Shown here piece after piece: positions 48,184 through 57,474 of a DNA stretch of 64,000 nucleotides (within the stretch, counting starts at the first letter, position 1; every line of letters starts with the position of its first letter). The notes beneath the pieces were generated by a model. The model saw only the letters and a list, made by a program, of their open reading frames with translations. It had not been told where the DNA came from and ran no database searches. The translations under genes were made by a program, and so were the position numbers. The stretch spans positions 62,001 to 126,000 of the forward strand of contig NZ_BAZF01000012.1 in the NCBI RefSeq assembly GCF_000813145.1. The letters are read 5' to 3'. The stretch is from Geobacter sp. OR-1 (GTDB lineage Bacteria; Desulfobacterota; Desulfuromonadia; Geobacterales; DSM-12255).

Positions 48184-48206
48184 CGCTATCCCCAGGAGAG
48201 TAAGCT

Positions 48207-51200
48207 ATGGCTGAAACACCGCATCGTCGCAGGCAAATCCCCTGGCAGGACGTAATCAAGCACCATAAGGAGATCACGCGTCGTGCAGAGGAGGAGTTTT
48301 TCTCCTTACCGACAAGTCAGACCGATTCCGAACGATGGACGTCGCTTATCGGTGCTCCTCCAGTCAACTTCGCTGGCCCATGGAAACTACAACATGCCGA
48401 CATCAAAAGTGTTGGCATGCAGCGCAGTATCAAGGCGGAAGGCATCACAGAGTTTTTCCTGGGCTGTTCCTGTTGGCACGCTCTCAAAAAAGTTGGCGAC
48501 AAGTGGTTTATCGACTGGCGACCAGCCGTATACCGACAGGTCGAAGTCCTAATAGACGGGGACGAGGTTATCCTTAAGCCAGCCCAGGGTAAATGGGAGT
48601 TCTCTCCTTTAGTGTTTTCACTGTTAGACAAGAAGTCTGCACATCCTGCCCACGAGCTCGATGACTGGCTTCCGCAGCTTCTCGAAAGCGCCTATAAGCA
48701 CCACGAGACCACGGGAGTCGATCTCGCTGCCGCACTCATTGAGATATTCAGTCGAGACCTCCCTGCACTGGGAGATGAAATCCAGAAGCAATTCCCCCCT
48801 GACAAAAAGATTCTTAAGCCATCCCAGTGGATTCTCTTTTCCCCACCACCATCAACCGCAGCTGTGAACCAGCATCTGATGGCCGACTACAAGAGAATCG
48901 AGTCGAGGTTGGAGGCCGATGCGAAAGATATCGGCGGATTTCATCTTTTTGAGGATGTCAAGGCTTTCCCAGATCAGCAGATCGACCTCCTGCCCATTGT
49001 GGCGTTAAACGAGTCGCAACGGGTAGCAGTATCGAATATTCTTCAGGGTAAACCCGTTACCGTCATAAGCGGGCCTCCGGGCTGCGGGAAGAGTCAGGTC
49101 GTAGTCTCGGCGCTCCTGAACGCCTGGGCAAAAGGAACAACTGTCGTATTTGCCAGCAACAACAACAAGGCAGTCGATGTGGTTCGCGAGCGCATAAAGA
49201 GGTTTGAAGAGGACTTCCCCATCGCCGTTCGTGCTGGATCGCGTCGTGAGAGCAATCTGGAGGAGGCGCTTCGGCAAGCTCTCAACGTGGTCACTGACGT
49301 CGGCAGGAAGAAGGGAAGCGACGAATCCGCCAATAAGCAGAAGAAACTGAGCGACACTCGCAAGACTCTCCAGCAGTTTATCGACAGCAATATCCCTCAA
49401 AGGATCGATCAGTCCCTTAAATCCGCCATCAACGCCTACTCGAAGTATCTAGAGACATCACAACTTCTGAACGAGAAAGATCAGTCCATCAGAAAAGTTC
49501 TCACCGACATGCACTATAAGATGAAGGCTGAGTCTTTCGAAACGGAGCTATTGGCACCGTTCCGGGAGTGGCTGGACGAAGCAGATGATGTGCGTCTCTC
49601 CATATCCACAACTGAGCGAGAGCACGTTCGACTGGAAGCAGAGCTTAAACTTACCAAAACCATGAGAGATGGTGCCTGCCAGAAGGCGGGACTGGAGCCT
49701 CAGCAGATAACCAGCTGGGAATGGCTCATATCTGGGCCAAGTCCGGACATATTGCGGGTGTGGAGAGACAAACTCAGAGAGACTCTGAATAAGCCCTTAG
49801 AAGGGTCACTTGGACCGATAGTATGGGACGGTAGCTATGACCGCTGGAATGGCAGCGCCGAGACCAAGAAGTGGGCAAGTGAATCCAACAAGCACCTGAC
49901 CGAAGTGCGAAATGCAGTGAACCGACTTTCCCCGATAGTGTCCCAGATCAAAGCTGCCCAGGCAAAATACAAGTCTCAACAGCAATCTCTGCACGAAAGC
50001 GGAATTCCGGATAACGTTGCCCCGGATCATACTGTAATATCATCGTGGATGGCACTGTTTGCGGAGCACACTACGGCACCTGCGTCGAATATGGACTGGC
50101 TTCCCTGGTCTCCACACAAAAAGAGAGATCGCCAACTGCAGCAACTTGAAAAACAGCTGCGGCCGGTTTTTCCCATATCTATCTGGCAGCGAATAGGAGT
50201 TTTAAATAATGAGGGGCGATCCGCTCTCGGGACCATTCTAGAGAAATGCCAGGTCTGGTCTGAGGTTCAACGGCTTTGGCAGGAGATGGAGACAAACCTT
50301 CTCGACGTGGAGAATACCTACTTTCTCATGCGTACGAAAGCAAGCACTCTGGGGTTTACCAACGCACCCAAAAGCACGGAAACAGCTGACTGGGAAGCAT
50401 TCGAGACAGAGATAGCAGAGACCCTCGCAGTAGCGGAAGCCGCAGAAAAAGCCTGGAAGAAAATGGAAGAGAAGGATGCCACCATTGCCTACCTAAGATC
50501 TCTGGTGGTTGATTTTGAGTCACATGGGTCAGGAATTCCCCTTAAAGAAGAATGGAAGAAGGGCCGAGGGCTACAGCTCGACAGCGCGCTCAAGGCTTTG
50601 GGTGATACGCCGAGTGCAGAAACCCTTGTGGTGGCGCGCACGGCCCTATACACAGCCCCCCTGGATGATTTTCTCACGTGCTGGGACGAGGCGCGCAATA
50701 ATGAAGAGTTACTGCGCAAGCTATGCTTGGATCTAAGCAGATTGCCTTCCAACGATCACCTGATTGAAACCTGGTGGAAAAGACACCCGAAGCCACTGCC
50801 AGCCGACATTGTGAAGTTCCCTCGACTACCAGATCATGACGACCTGTTGTTCGCTCATTTGACATCCTGTTCCGCATGGCAGGAGAGCTGGGAGCAGTTC
50901 AGGGATAATGACAGGCCTCAGCTTCAGAAAATTATTTCAGAAGAGAGTTCGTGGGCACGTGAAGCATTAGGGAAAGTGATTGAATCGCTTCCGACAGAGT
51001 ATTCGGACAAAGCCAAGACGCTTGTCCAGAACGTCTTGACCAACTCCAAAAGTGATTGGCCTACAGATGAGCTCTTGAATGCGTTTTCCGAGTTCGGTCC
51101 AGAAGCCATTAAGGCGAGGATTGAGGGGATAGACCAGGAACTTGAGGCGTTATCGTTTACCTTTGCCAGGGACGAGTGGATCGGGAAACTGTCAGAAGAT

Positions 51201-52514
51201 GTAGAACTGCAGGAGACCCTAAGCAAGCTGCTCAATAACTTCGAGCGAAAAAGGGGTAGGATTGAGGAAGCAGATTATGAGCTGTTCCGAAGTGCATTAA
51301 AAGCAGTCCCTATCTGGATCACAACCGCACAGGCAACACAATCCATCCCCTTGCTGCCTGAATTATTCGATCTACTGATAATTGACGAAGCTACGCAATG
51401 TACCGTAACGAACCTCTTGCCACTGGTCTATCGCGCAAAGCATATCGCCGTGATTGGTGACAAGGAACAGTTGGAAGCAATCACCAGCCTCTCCCCGGCA
51501 GCCGAGAATGTCCTGGCGAGCAGCTTTGGTGTCGATCACCTGCTGGACCTCCTTGGACACACGAAGAACACTGTTTATGGTGCCTTTGTGCAATGCCTCC
51601 CGAGACGCTACAGCGATGTTATAGCTCTTGACGAGCACTACCGAAGTCACCCTCTTATCATCGGCTTTGCAAATGAACATGTGTACAAGAAGAAATTACG
51701 GCTCAAGAAAGACCCCTCTCAAGGGGTGCGAATCCCCACAGGAGCCGGATTATTTTGTAAAGACGTGGAAGGCATCTGTCAGCGTGACAAACGGGGGCAA
51801 AGCTGGCAGAACCAGCAGGAGGCCGATGCCGTCGTCGAAACAATACGCGGGCTTCGGTCTGAATCACAGTTCGCCCGTTTTTCTTTGGGAGTTGTCACCC
51901 CCTTCAAAGCACAGGTTGATCTTGTTTCCGAGCAGCTAGATAAGGAAGGTTTACTATCAAACATATTGGTCGGCACTGCCCACAGCTTCCAAGGGGATGA
52001 ACGGGACGTTATCATATTTAGTTCGGTCGTTAGCAAGGGAATAACTGAAGGGGCAGCAACGTGGGTAGAAAAACCGCCAAACCTGATTAACGTAGCTGTT
52101 ACTAGAGCGCGAGAAGCACTGTTTTTGGTCGGGAACCTATCCTGCTGCCGGCAACAGCCGGGCATATTGGGGAAGCTAGCGGCTTATGCTGAGGAAGTAG
52201 AAACTTTACGAAGTACCAGCCAAGAGGAGCTTGAACTTTTCAGCTGGATGGTTATTCAAGGATGGGCTCCAGAAGTGCATCCTGTAATAGGAGATATTGA
52301 GGTTGACTTTACGATAAAGCATGAGGGCAGAAAGATTGCTGTAGAGGTTGATGGTACTCAACATGACTGGAATACTGTCGCGGATAGCGCCAGAGATGCA
52401 TACTTAAAGGGAAAAGGATTCATGGTTATAAGAATTCCGGCAAGGGCTGTAAGAGAAGCACCAGCTGTATGCATCGAAAAAATTGAGCACGTTATGCAGA
52501 CTATAAGCCAGTAA
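48207..52514 (+). CDS. UPF1-like SF1 helicase with C-terminal Vsr/DUF559-like nuclease
   Basis: A 1435-residue protein. Walker A is SGPPGCGKSQVVV near residue 287; a long coiled-coil insertion of about 700 residues follows (residues 330-1030). The second half has LLIIDEATQC near 1056, GDKEQLEAI near 1088, DEHYRSHPLII near 1140, GTAHSFQGDERDVI near 1255 and VAVTRAREALFLVGN near 1296, the UPF1/DNA2 layout. Residues 1345-1435 hold a nuclease block (VDFTIKHEGRKIAVEVDGTQH) of the DUF559/Vsr type that can nick or cut DNA. AGGAGAG precedes the ATG. The length of the coiled insertion is striking and may act as a spacer or sensor arm. Confidence 0.9.
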   Translation: MAETPHRRRQIPWQDVIKHHKEITRRAEEEFFSLPTSQTDSERWTSLIGAPPVNFAGPWKLQHADIKSVGMQRSIKAEGITEFFLGCSCWHALKKVGDKWFIDWRPAVYRQVEVLIDGDEVILKPAQGKWEFSPLVFSLLDKKSAHPAHELDDWLPQLLESAYKHHETTGVDLAAALIEIFSRDLPALGDEIQKQFPPDKKILKPSQWILFSPPPSTAAVNQHLMADYKRIESRLEADAKDIGGFHLFEDVKAFPDQQIDLLPIVALNESQRVAVSNILQGKPVTVISGPPGCGKSQVVVSALLNAWAKGTTVVFASNNNKAVDVVRERIKRFEEDFPIAVRAGSRRESNLEEALRQALNVVTDVGRKKGSDESANKQKKLSDTRKTLQQFIDSNIPQRIDQSLKSAINAYSKYLETSQLLNEKDQSIRKVLTDMHYKMKAESFETELLAPFREWLDEADDVRLSISTTEREHVRLEAELKLTKTMRDGACQKAGLEPQQITSWEWLISGPSPDILRVWRDKLRETLNKPLEGSLGPIVWDGSYDRWNGSAETKKWASESNKHLTEVRNAVNRLSPIVSQIKAAQAKYKSQQQSLHESGIPDNVAPDHTVISSWMALFAEHTTAPASNMDWLPWSPHKKRDRQLQQLEKQLRPVFPISIWQRIGVLNNEGRSALGTILEKCQVWSEVQRLWQEMETNLLDVENTYFLMRTKASTLGFTNAPKSTETADWEAFETEIAETLAVAEAAEKAWKKMEEKDATIAYLRSLVVDFESHGSGIPLKEEWKKGRGLQLDSALKALGDTPSAETLVVARTALYTAPLDDFLTCWDEARNNEELLRKLCLDLSRLPSNDHLIETWWKRHPKPLPADIVKFPRLPDHDDLLFAHLTSCSAWQESWEQFRDNDRPQLQKIISEESSWAREALGKVIESLPTEYSDKAKTLVQNVLTNSKSDWPTDELLNAFSEFGPEAIKARIEGIDQELEALSFTFARDEWIGKLSEDVELQETLSKLLNNFERKRGRIEEADYELFRSALKAVPIWITTAQATQSIPLLPELFDLLIIDEATQCTVTNLLPLVYRAKHIAVIGDKEQLEAITSLSPAAENVLASSFGVDHLLDLLGHTKNTVYGAFVQCLPRRYSDVIALDEHYRSHPLIIGFANEHVYKKKLRLKKDPSQGVRIPTGAGLFCKDVEGICQRDKRGQSWQNQQEADAVVETIRGLRSESQFARFSLGVVTPFKAQVDLVSEQLDKEGLLSNILVGTAHSFQGDERDVIIFSSVVSKGITEGAATWVEKPPNLINVAVTRAREALFLVGNLSCCRQQPGILGKLAAYAEEVETLRSTSQEELELFSWMVIQGWAPEVHPVIGDIEVDFTIKHEGRKIAVEVDGTQHDWNTVADSARDAYLKGKGFMVIRIPARAVREAPAVCIEKIEHVMQTISQ

Positions 52515-52563
52515 ACTGAAGTCGGAATACGTTTGTCTCGGTGAGCCCAAAAGGAATATTTAC

Positions 52564-52977
52564 ATGTCAAATTGTCCATTCTGCAATATCAACCCTTCCC
52601 GCATTATCGCGTCAAACGACAGTGCCTTTGCAATTTTTGATGGATTTCCTATATCTCCTAACCACGCTTTAATCATCCCTAAACGTCATATAGCTTCGCT
52701 TTTTGAGGCGACAAATATTGAAAGAGAAGCGCTGCTTGAATTAGTAACGGAAGTAAGGGTGAATCTAAGATTGTCCCCAGCAACATTACATGAAGGGGTG
52801 GAGATTTTCCCTGATGGGTTCAACATCGGAATTAACGATGGTGCTGCCGCCGGCCAAACTGTAATGCATCTGCACATCCACCTGATACCTCGTTATGTAG
52901 GCGATCAACCTGATCCACGCGGTGGTGTACGGTGGATCTTCCCTGAGAAAGCTGACTACTGGTCTAACCGGAAATGA
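52564..52977 (+). CDS. HIT-family nucleotide hydrolase/transferase
   Basis: A 137-residue histidine-triad protein. It begins NCPFCNINPSRII and ends with the triad HLHIHLIPRYVGD near residue 105, preceded by NDGAAAGQTVMH. HIT enzymes act on nucleotide phosphoanhydrides and phosphoramidates such as Ap4A or AMP-NH2. In this setting it may clear a nucleotide signal, or process a modified nucleotide. The ATG follows AAAGGAA. It is three bases from the HNH gene, and both differ in composition from the helicase genes around them, so they look like a two-gene cassette. Confidence 0.92.
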   Translation: MSNCPFCNINPSRIIASNDSAFAIFDGFPISPNHALIIPKRHIASLFEATNIEREALLELVTEVRVNLRLSPATLHEGVEIFPDGFNIGINDGAAAGQTVMHLHIHLIPRYVGDQPDPRGGVRWIFPEKADYWSNRK

Positions 52978-52980
52978 CGC

Positions 52981-54015
52981 ATGGCAGATGAAACCCGTTT
53001 TTATGAAATAGAGCCATCTCGCGAAAACTATTGGCGTGCAATAATTCTTTTTGGTCGGAATGTCGCATCATATAAATTTGCTTTGGCTAAAGCACTCTAC
53101 GACATGAGACACCATCCAAACGAGTTGATTCGGATGGATGAATTGGCACCAGTATTTGCCAAACATATTGCGGACCACCTTATAAAGTGTGATAAACAGG
53201 CAACTTCGAGTAAAAGCCGTTTTCTTGATTTATGCCGTGCTTTCAATAAAGGTGAGATTACAGAAGCAACCCTTTCTGAACAAACTGTAAGGCTTGGTTT
53301 TCAGAATGTTATCGATGCTTTTCATAATGTACATGGGAATGAAGTTCCTACCCGATTTTTTGTTGATGAGCGCAATGAAAAATCGGGTATACGCCTTACT
53401 GACGATTTTTTTTCGCTTTCAGAAAATCCAACCATTCACGATCTTAATATTGAGACGGAAGCACGCTGGCGGCTGGTAGAGACTGCTTGGGACCTGAACG
53501 TATCAAGGCACGTTGTACAAATATCTCATGATGATACAAACAAGCTTCTTCATACGGTGACCGCCGAAAATCGCCGTGTGACGATTACATCTTCTCGTGA
53601 TGCTCTGAATGGCTACCAGAAGGGGAGATGCTTTTACTGCTTCCGAAATATCACAGTTGATTCGCAATCATTTGATTTAGCAGATGTTGATCATTTTTTC
53701 CCCTACAAACTGCGGTTCTGCGCTGTTAATAAGCCAATTAATGGAGTCGCAAACCTTGTACTGGCTTGCAAAGAGTGTAATCGTGGCACATACGGGAAAT
53801 TTGACAGGATCCCCAAACTTCATTTAGTGGACAGATTACACCGCCGCAATGAATACCTAATCAAGAGCCATCATCCTCTTCGTGAAACACTGATGCTACA
53901 GACAGGAATATCAGAGCCTGATCGTCGATCATTTCTCCAATCTGCCTACAATTGCTCAAAAACAACAATAATCTCCGACTGGGCTCCATCAGCCTGTGGG
54001 TCAGCAGTTTTTTAA
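52981..54015 (+). CDS. HNH endonuclease-like protein
   Basis: A 344-residue protein with a helical N-terminal region and a zinc-supported HNH nuclease centre: CFYC near residue 216, DVDHFFPYKL near 236, then NLVLACKECNRG near 257. The two Cys pairs bind structural zinc and the Asp-His pair belongs to the catalytic beta-beta-alpha unit. DNA cleavage is the expected role, with specificity unknown. It follows the HIT gene by three bases and probably shares its message. The composition is AT-rich. Confidence 0.88.
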   Translation: MADETRFYEIEPSRENYWRAIILFGRNVASYKFALAKALYDMRHHPNELIRMDELAPVFAKHIADHLIKCDKQATSSKSRFLDLCRAFNKGEITEATLSEQTVRLGFQNVIDAFHNVHGNEVPTRFFVDERNEKSGIRLTDDFFSLSENPTIHDLNIETEARWRLVETAWDLNVSRHVVQISHDDTNKLLHTVTAENRRVTITSSRDALNGYQKGRCFYCFRNITVDSQSFDLADVDHFFPYKLRFCAVNKPINGVANLVLACKECNRGTYGKFDRIPKLHLVDRLHRRNEYLIKSHHPLRETLMLQTGISEPDRRSFLQSAYNCSKTTIISDWAPSACGSAVF

Positions 54016-54036
54016 CATCCGTAAGGACAGGACAAT

Positions 54037-55905
54037 ATGCCCCTCATTATCCCCGACGACATAGAACATTACACCACCACCGGTGAAGAAGTCTTCTGCC
54101 GGTTTCTACGGAATGTCGCCAAGCCGGACGAGCGCTACATTGTCTGGTATTCGCCCGACATCAACGACTCTGAACCAGATTTTATCTTATATTGCCCAGA
54201 TGTTGGACTTATAGTTTTTGAGGTAAAAGACTGGGCTATTAATCAAATCTGCGAAGTGAACCCTAAGACCTTTATAATCAAATCCGGTTCGAAGGAAGAA
54301 TCCCGCACCAATCCCCACGAACAGGCGAGGGGATATGTTCACAATCTTCTGGAGTGCATTCGCAATGACGGAAAGCTGGTCAACAGGGATGGGTTCGCCC
54401 AAGGGAAGCCGAAGATCCCCATCTCGTACGGAGTCGTGTTTCCAAATATTAACTCATACGAATACAAAGAGCGCTTCTCCCACGATGGCATAATCCCGAC
54501 CGCCAAGATATTCTTCTGGGATGACCTTGACCCCCATTCCGAACTGGGCGACCCTTCCGGAAGGGCTTTTCTGGATGCCCTCCGCGAAAGGTTTGAACCC
54601 AAGTTTCCCTGTCATATATCATCCAAAGAACTGAATCATCTCCGTCAGCTTCTCTACCCCACCATCAGGATCAACAGCATTGAGCGCGGCCCGCAGGATG
54701 AACTCAAGAATCACGAATACAATGTAAAACTGCTGGACCACCACCAGGAGGCTATTGCGCGGAGGATGGGCGACGGCCACCGGCTTGTCTCCGGCCCTTC
54801 AGGCTGTGGCAAGACACTGGTTCTGGTGCATCAAGCAATTTTTCTCAGGAAATACAATCCCTCAGTCAAACGCATCCTGTTTCTTTGCTACAACGTAACA
54901 CTGGTGAACTACATCCGTCGCCTGCTGGCAGCACAGGGCGCACCGCTTGGCCCTGACGGAGTGGAAGTACTGCACTTTTACGATTTGTGTGAACGGTTGA
55001 CCAGTGAAAAAGTCCTTCATGAAAACCAGGATATGGATTACTACAATATAGTGCTGGAGGATGCGCTATCAAAAGATTTGCCTGATTCACTGCGGTATGA
55101 TGCAATCCTGCTGGATGAAGGTCAGGATTTCTCTGACCGGATGCTCCAGGTGGTAATGAAATGCCTCAACCGGAAAACTGACTTCCTAACCATAGCTCTT
55201 GATGAAGGGCAGGATCTGTACGGTCAGAAGCGCAGTTGGAGCAACGCAGGCATCAATGTGAAAGGTCGGAAGCGGCAACTAAATGTCATTTATCGCAACA
55301 CGAAAGAGATCGCCGAGTTTGCCAACCGTTTTCGCAACAATAATTCAAAACCGTGTCAGGAAGACAACCTCCAACACAATCTCTTCCCAGATCCAAGAAT
55401 CTCCAACGGCCCCTGCCCAACATTGAAGCAGTTTACTGATTTCGCCAAAGTCATTGATTATGTGGCAAAAGAGATTAAAACCCATGCCGAAGCAGGAGCG
55501 TTTCCCCTTTCCGAAATCGCTGTCATGTACACCATGAAGAAGCTTTCAAAAGAAAGCGGTAACACGATACCGGCCATGTTGGCATCCGCTCTTGACCGTA
55601 GAGGCATCCTCAACAAATGGCTTTCTGAAGACTACCGAGCCAAGCGTTCGCATGATATCACCGCCAACAGTGTAACCATCACTACCATCCACAGCGCCAA
55701 AGGACTCGACTTTGCCTACGTTTTCCTGATCGGGCTTGATTTGTTGGAACCGGGAGAACGCTGGCCCCGGGAGCAGATAGACAGCCTAGTGTATGTCGGA
55801 ATCACCAGAGCACGGTATCAGCTTGAAATCCCATATGTCACTAACAGTGCTTTAATGGAAAGGATCGTGTCGGCTGAAAAGCCGTGCGTGAATAATAGAC
55901 TCTGA
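54037..55905 (+). CDS. NERD-domain nuclease fused to UvrD-like helicase
   Basis: A 622-residue fusion and the last large gene of the cluster. Residues 10-120 form a NERD (nuclease-related) domain: GEEVFCRFLRNV, then SEPDFILYCPDVGLIVFEVK, the D...ExK signature of PD-(D/E)XK enzymes. From about 245 it is a SF1 helicase: VSGPSGCGKTLVLVHQA near 250, AILLDEGQDFSDRM near 360, ALDEGQDLYGQKRSW near 388, TTIHSAKGLDFAYVF near 549 and VYVGITRARYQLE near 588. Ribosome site AGGACAGG precedes the ATG. It would unwind and degrade DNA, as inferred from its domains. Confidence 0.9.
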   Translation: MPLIIPDDIEHYTTTGEEVFCRFLRNVAKPDERYIVWYSPDINDSEPDFILYCPDVGLIVFEVKDWAINQICEVNPKTFIIKSGSKEESRTNPHEQARGYVHNLLECIRNDGKLVNRDGFAQGKPKIPISYGVVFPNINSYEYKERFSHDGIIPTAKIFFWDDLDPHSELGDPSGRAFLDALRERFEPKFPCHISSKELNHLRQLLYPTIRINSIERGPQDELKNHEYNVKLLDHHQEAIARRMGDGHRLVSGPSGCGKTLVLVHQAIFLRKYNPSVKRILFLCYNVTLVNYIRRLLAAQGAPLGPDGVEVLHFYDLCERLTSEKVLHENQDMDYYNIVLEDALSKDLPDSLRYDAILLDEGQDFSDRMLQVVMKCLNRKTDFLTIALDEGQDLYGQKRSWSNAGINVKGRKRQLNVIYRNTKEIAEFANRFRNNNSKPCQEDNLQHNLFPDPRISNGPCPTLKQFTDFAKVIDYVAKEIKTHAEAGAFPLSEIAVMYTMKKLSKESGNTIPAMLASALDRRGILNKWLSEDYRAKRSHDITANSVTITTIHSAKGLDFAYVFLIGLDLLEPGERWPREQIDSLVYVGITRARYQLEIPYVTNSALMERIVSAEKPCVNNRL

Positions 55906-55986
55906 AAATATTTTGCGGCATAGGGCGCTGGCTGGGGTAGGTCGGGAGTTATTCTGCCAATACTGAAATGTATTGAAGGAGACTCC

Positions 55987-56148
55987 ATGGCACCTGACCT
56001 AGTTGAAGATCTTCTCGTGGTCATATTCGCCACACAAAAAAGTTGTGATTATTGTTCAGTCTGCGGAGCTATTCAGGAAGAGAATGGATGTGGAGGTATG
56101 TTCTGCCCTCAATGTGATTCGGAAAAGATTAATTGTCAGCCAAGCTAA
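55987..56148 (+). CDS. Small zinc-ribbon-like protein
   Basis: A 53-residue frame with a strong AAGGAG ribosome site and five or more cysteines arranged as CDYCSVCG and CGGMFCPQCDSEKINC, which could bind one zinc ion. It follows the NERD-helicase gene at 81 bases. The role is unknown; similar small zinc ribbons often contact nucleic acid or partner proteins. Confidence 0.5.
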   Translation: MAPDLVEDLLVVIFATQKSCDYCSVCGAIQEENGCGGMFCPQCDSEKINCQPS

Positions 56149-56180
56149 AACTATTTCAGAAGGACAGGAAAGGTAATCTG

Positions 56181-56354
56181 ATGAAATACAAACAAATTAT
56201 CAAAATGTGGGATGAAATGTGTGATATCCCTTGGGATGAGCTACCAGAAAAACGCAAGGTTGAGTTTGCGTATGAAGAGGGAAGGCTTTCCGGATATATT
56301 GATATTGCCAAGATGGCTACAAAGATGAGTGAACGTAAAAATAAATATTTGTAG
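56181..56354 (+). CDS. Small hypothetical protein
   Basis: A 57-residue charged protein (MKYKQIIKMWDEMCDIPWDEL...) with a purine-rich GGAAAGG site upstream of ATG 56181. It is predicted to be helical and soluble. It is 33 bases after the small zinc-ribbon gene, so the two may be one transcript. No family recognised. Confidence 0.45.
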   Translation: MKYKQIIKMWDEMCDIPWDELPEKRKVEFAYEEGRLSGYIDIAKMATKMSERKNKYL

Positions 56355-56436
56355 TAGTTATAAGGAAAGGACATTTCAAGCTAGAGGGTAGGAAGAAGGA
56401 AATAGCTCACACAGGCATAGTTTTAATCTCTCCGGG

Positions 56437-56515
56437 TAAATTCCCCGAAGCTTGCTTCGATGAGAGAATCAAATTACTGCTGTGATACCCTGTAGCTTGC
56501 TGCGGGGTGGTTCAT
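56437..56515. repeat. REP-like paired hairpins
   Basis: Two related imperfect hairpins in a non-coding gap share the core AGCTTGCT: CGAAG-CTTG-CTTCG near 56445 and ACCCTGTAG-CTTG-CTGCGGGGT at 56487-56508. The pairing, the short CTTG loop and the intergenic place resemble repetitive extragenic palindromes. I cannot count other copies outside this window, so the call is tentative; a weak terminator is the alternative. Confidence 0.35.
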
Positions 56516-56565
56516 TGTAAAAGAATAAATAATACAGATGCCATGGAGATAGGGGAGCAATCTTG

Positions 56566-57474
56566 TTGAGAGTTAGGACTTTAAGCATAACCATATTTAT
56601 TATTGTGTATATCTCTGCTCATTATCTTGTTTCACCAAGCTATGGATTCATCACACAAGAGGAAATGGAACAATTCCCGTCTATAAAATTGAATGGGACT
56701 TCCGCTTCTCTTTATGAAGGTACAAAACTAATAATGAAAATATCTGCTGACTCAATGGGGTGGGCATTCCCTGTAGACGAGATAACCTTCCGTTGCGCAG
56801 CAGTCGGATATGTTGTGAATAAGGCAATGCCGTTTGCGTTCAATGACCCTGTGGAGATTAATCTTTCAAAATGGGATCAGAGTCACCCTCGGATTTTGTT
56901 CAATAGGGGGCCAAATAAAGAATATTTGGTGAAATTTAGTGATAAAGGTAATCAATCTCCATATATTGCTTTCGGATTTGGCCAAGAGTTGGGGCATGTA
57001 TTAATTGACTATCTGAAGCCAGGCTCTCCTCAAATGTGGTTTGAAGAAGCTTTTTGTGAAGCGTTAGCTGTATGGTCGCTTCAACAACTAGCTTTGGAGT
57101 GGGAGAAATCTATAGACTTGTATTACTCAAAAGCATTTTCATCAGAAGCTAAATTCTTACTATATGATATTAATCCACCTACTGAAGGGTATCCACAATG
57201 GTTTGCCAAGAATAGAGGCTATCTAACTGGTAAAATTAATGATCGAGGCAAAAACAGTATTCTTGCCATTAAACTGATTGAATATGCGAATGCAGATCCA
57301 ACCTTTTTTCAATCATTCTTCTATTTACGTAAAAACTACCCTGTAAAAGTAGTAGATTCCATGGAGTGGGTTTTGAAGCGATGGTGGGAAAACTGCCCGG
57401 ATCACTTGAAATCAGGGCCAGAAAGAGTTGCTAAACTTCTTGGAATAAAATTCGCTGAGGAGATATATCGATGA
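56566..57474 (+). CDS. Exported protein with degenerate zincin-like motif
   Basis: A 302-residue protein starting at TTG, about eight bases after GGGGAG. The first 25 residues are a signal peptide or anchor (SITIFIIVYISAHYLV). Near residue 140 lies FGQELGHVLIDYL followed 13 residues later by WFEEAFCEALAVW. This mimics gluzincin peptidases (HExxH, then a downstream Glu), but the first His is Gln, so zinc hydrolysis may be lost or the family may use another geometry. It overlaps the next small gene by four bases. Function unknown. Confidence 0.6.
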   Translation: MRVRTLSITIFIIVYISAHYLVSPSYGFITQEEMEQFPSIKLNGTSASLYEGTKLIMKISADSMGWAFPVDEITFRCAAVGYVVNKAMPFAFNDPVEINLSKWDQSHPRILFNRGPNKEYLVKFSDKGNQSPYIAFGFGQELGHVLIDYLKPGSPQMWFEEAFCEALAVWSLQQLALEWEKSIDLYYSKAFSSEAKFLLYDINPPTEGYPQWFAKNRGYLTGKINDRGKNSILAIKLIEYANADPTFFQSFFYLRKNYPVKVVDSMEWVLKRWWENCPDHLKSGPERVAKLLGIKFAEEIYR

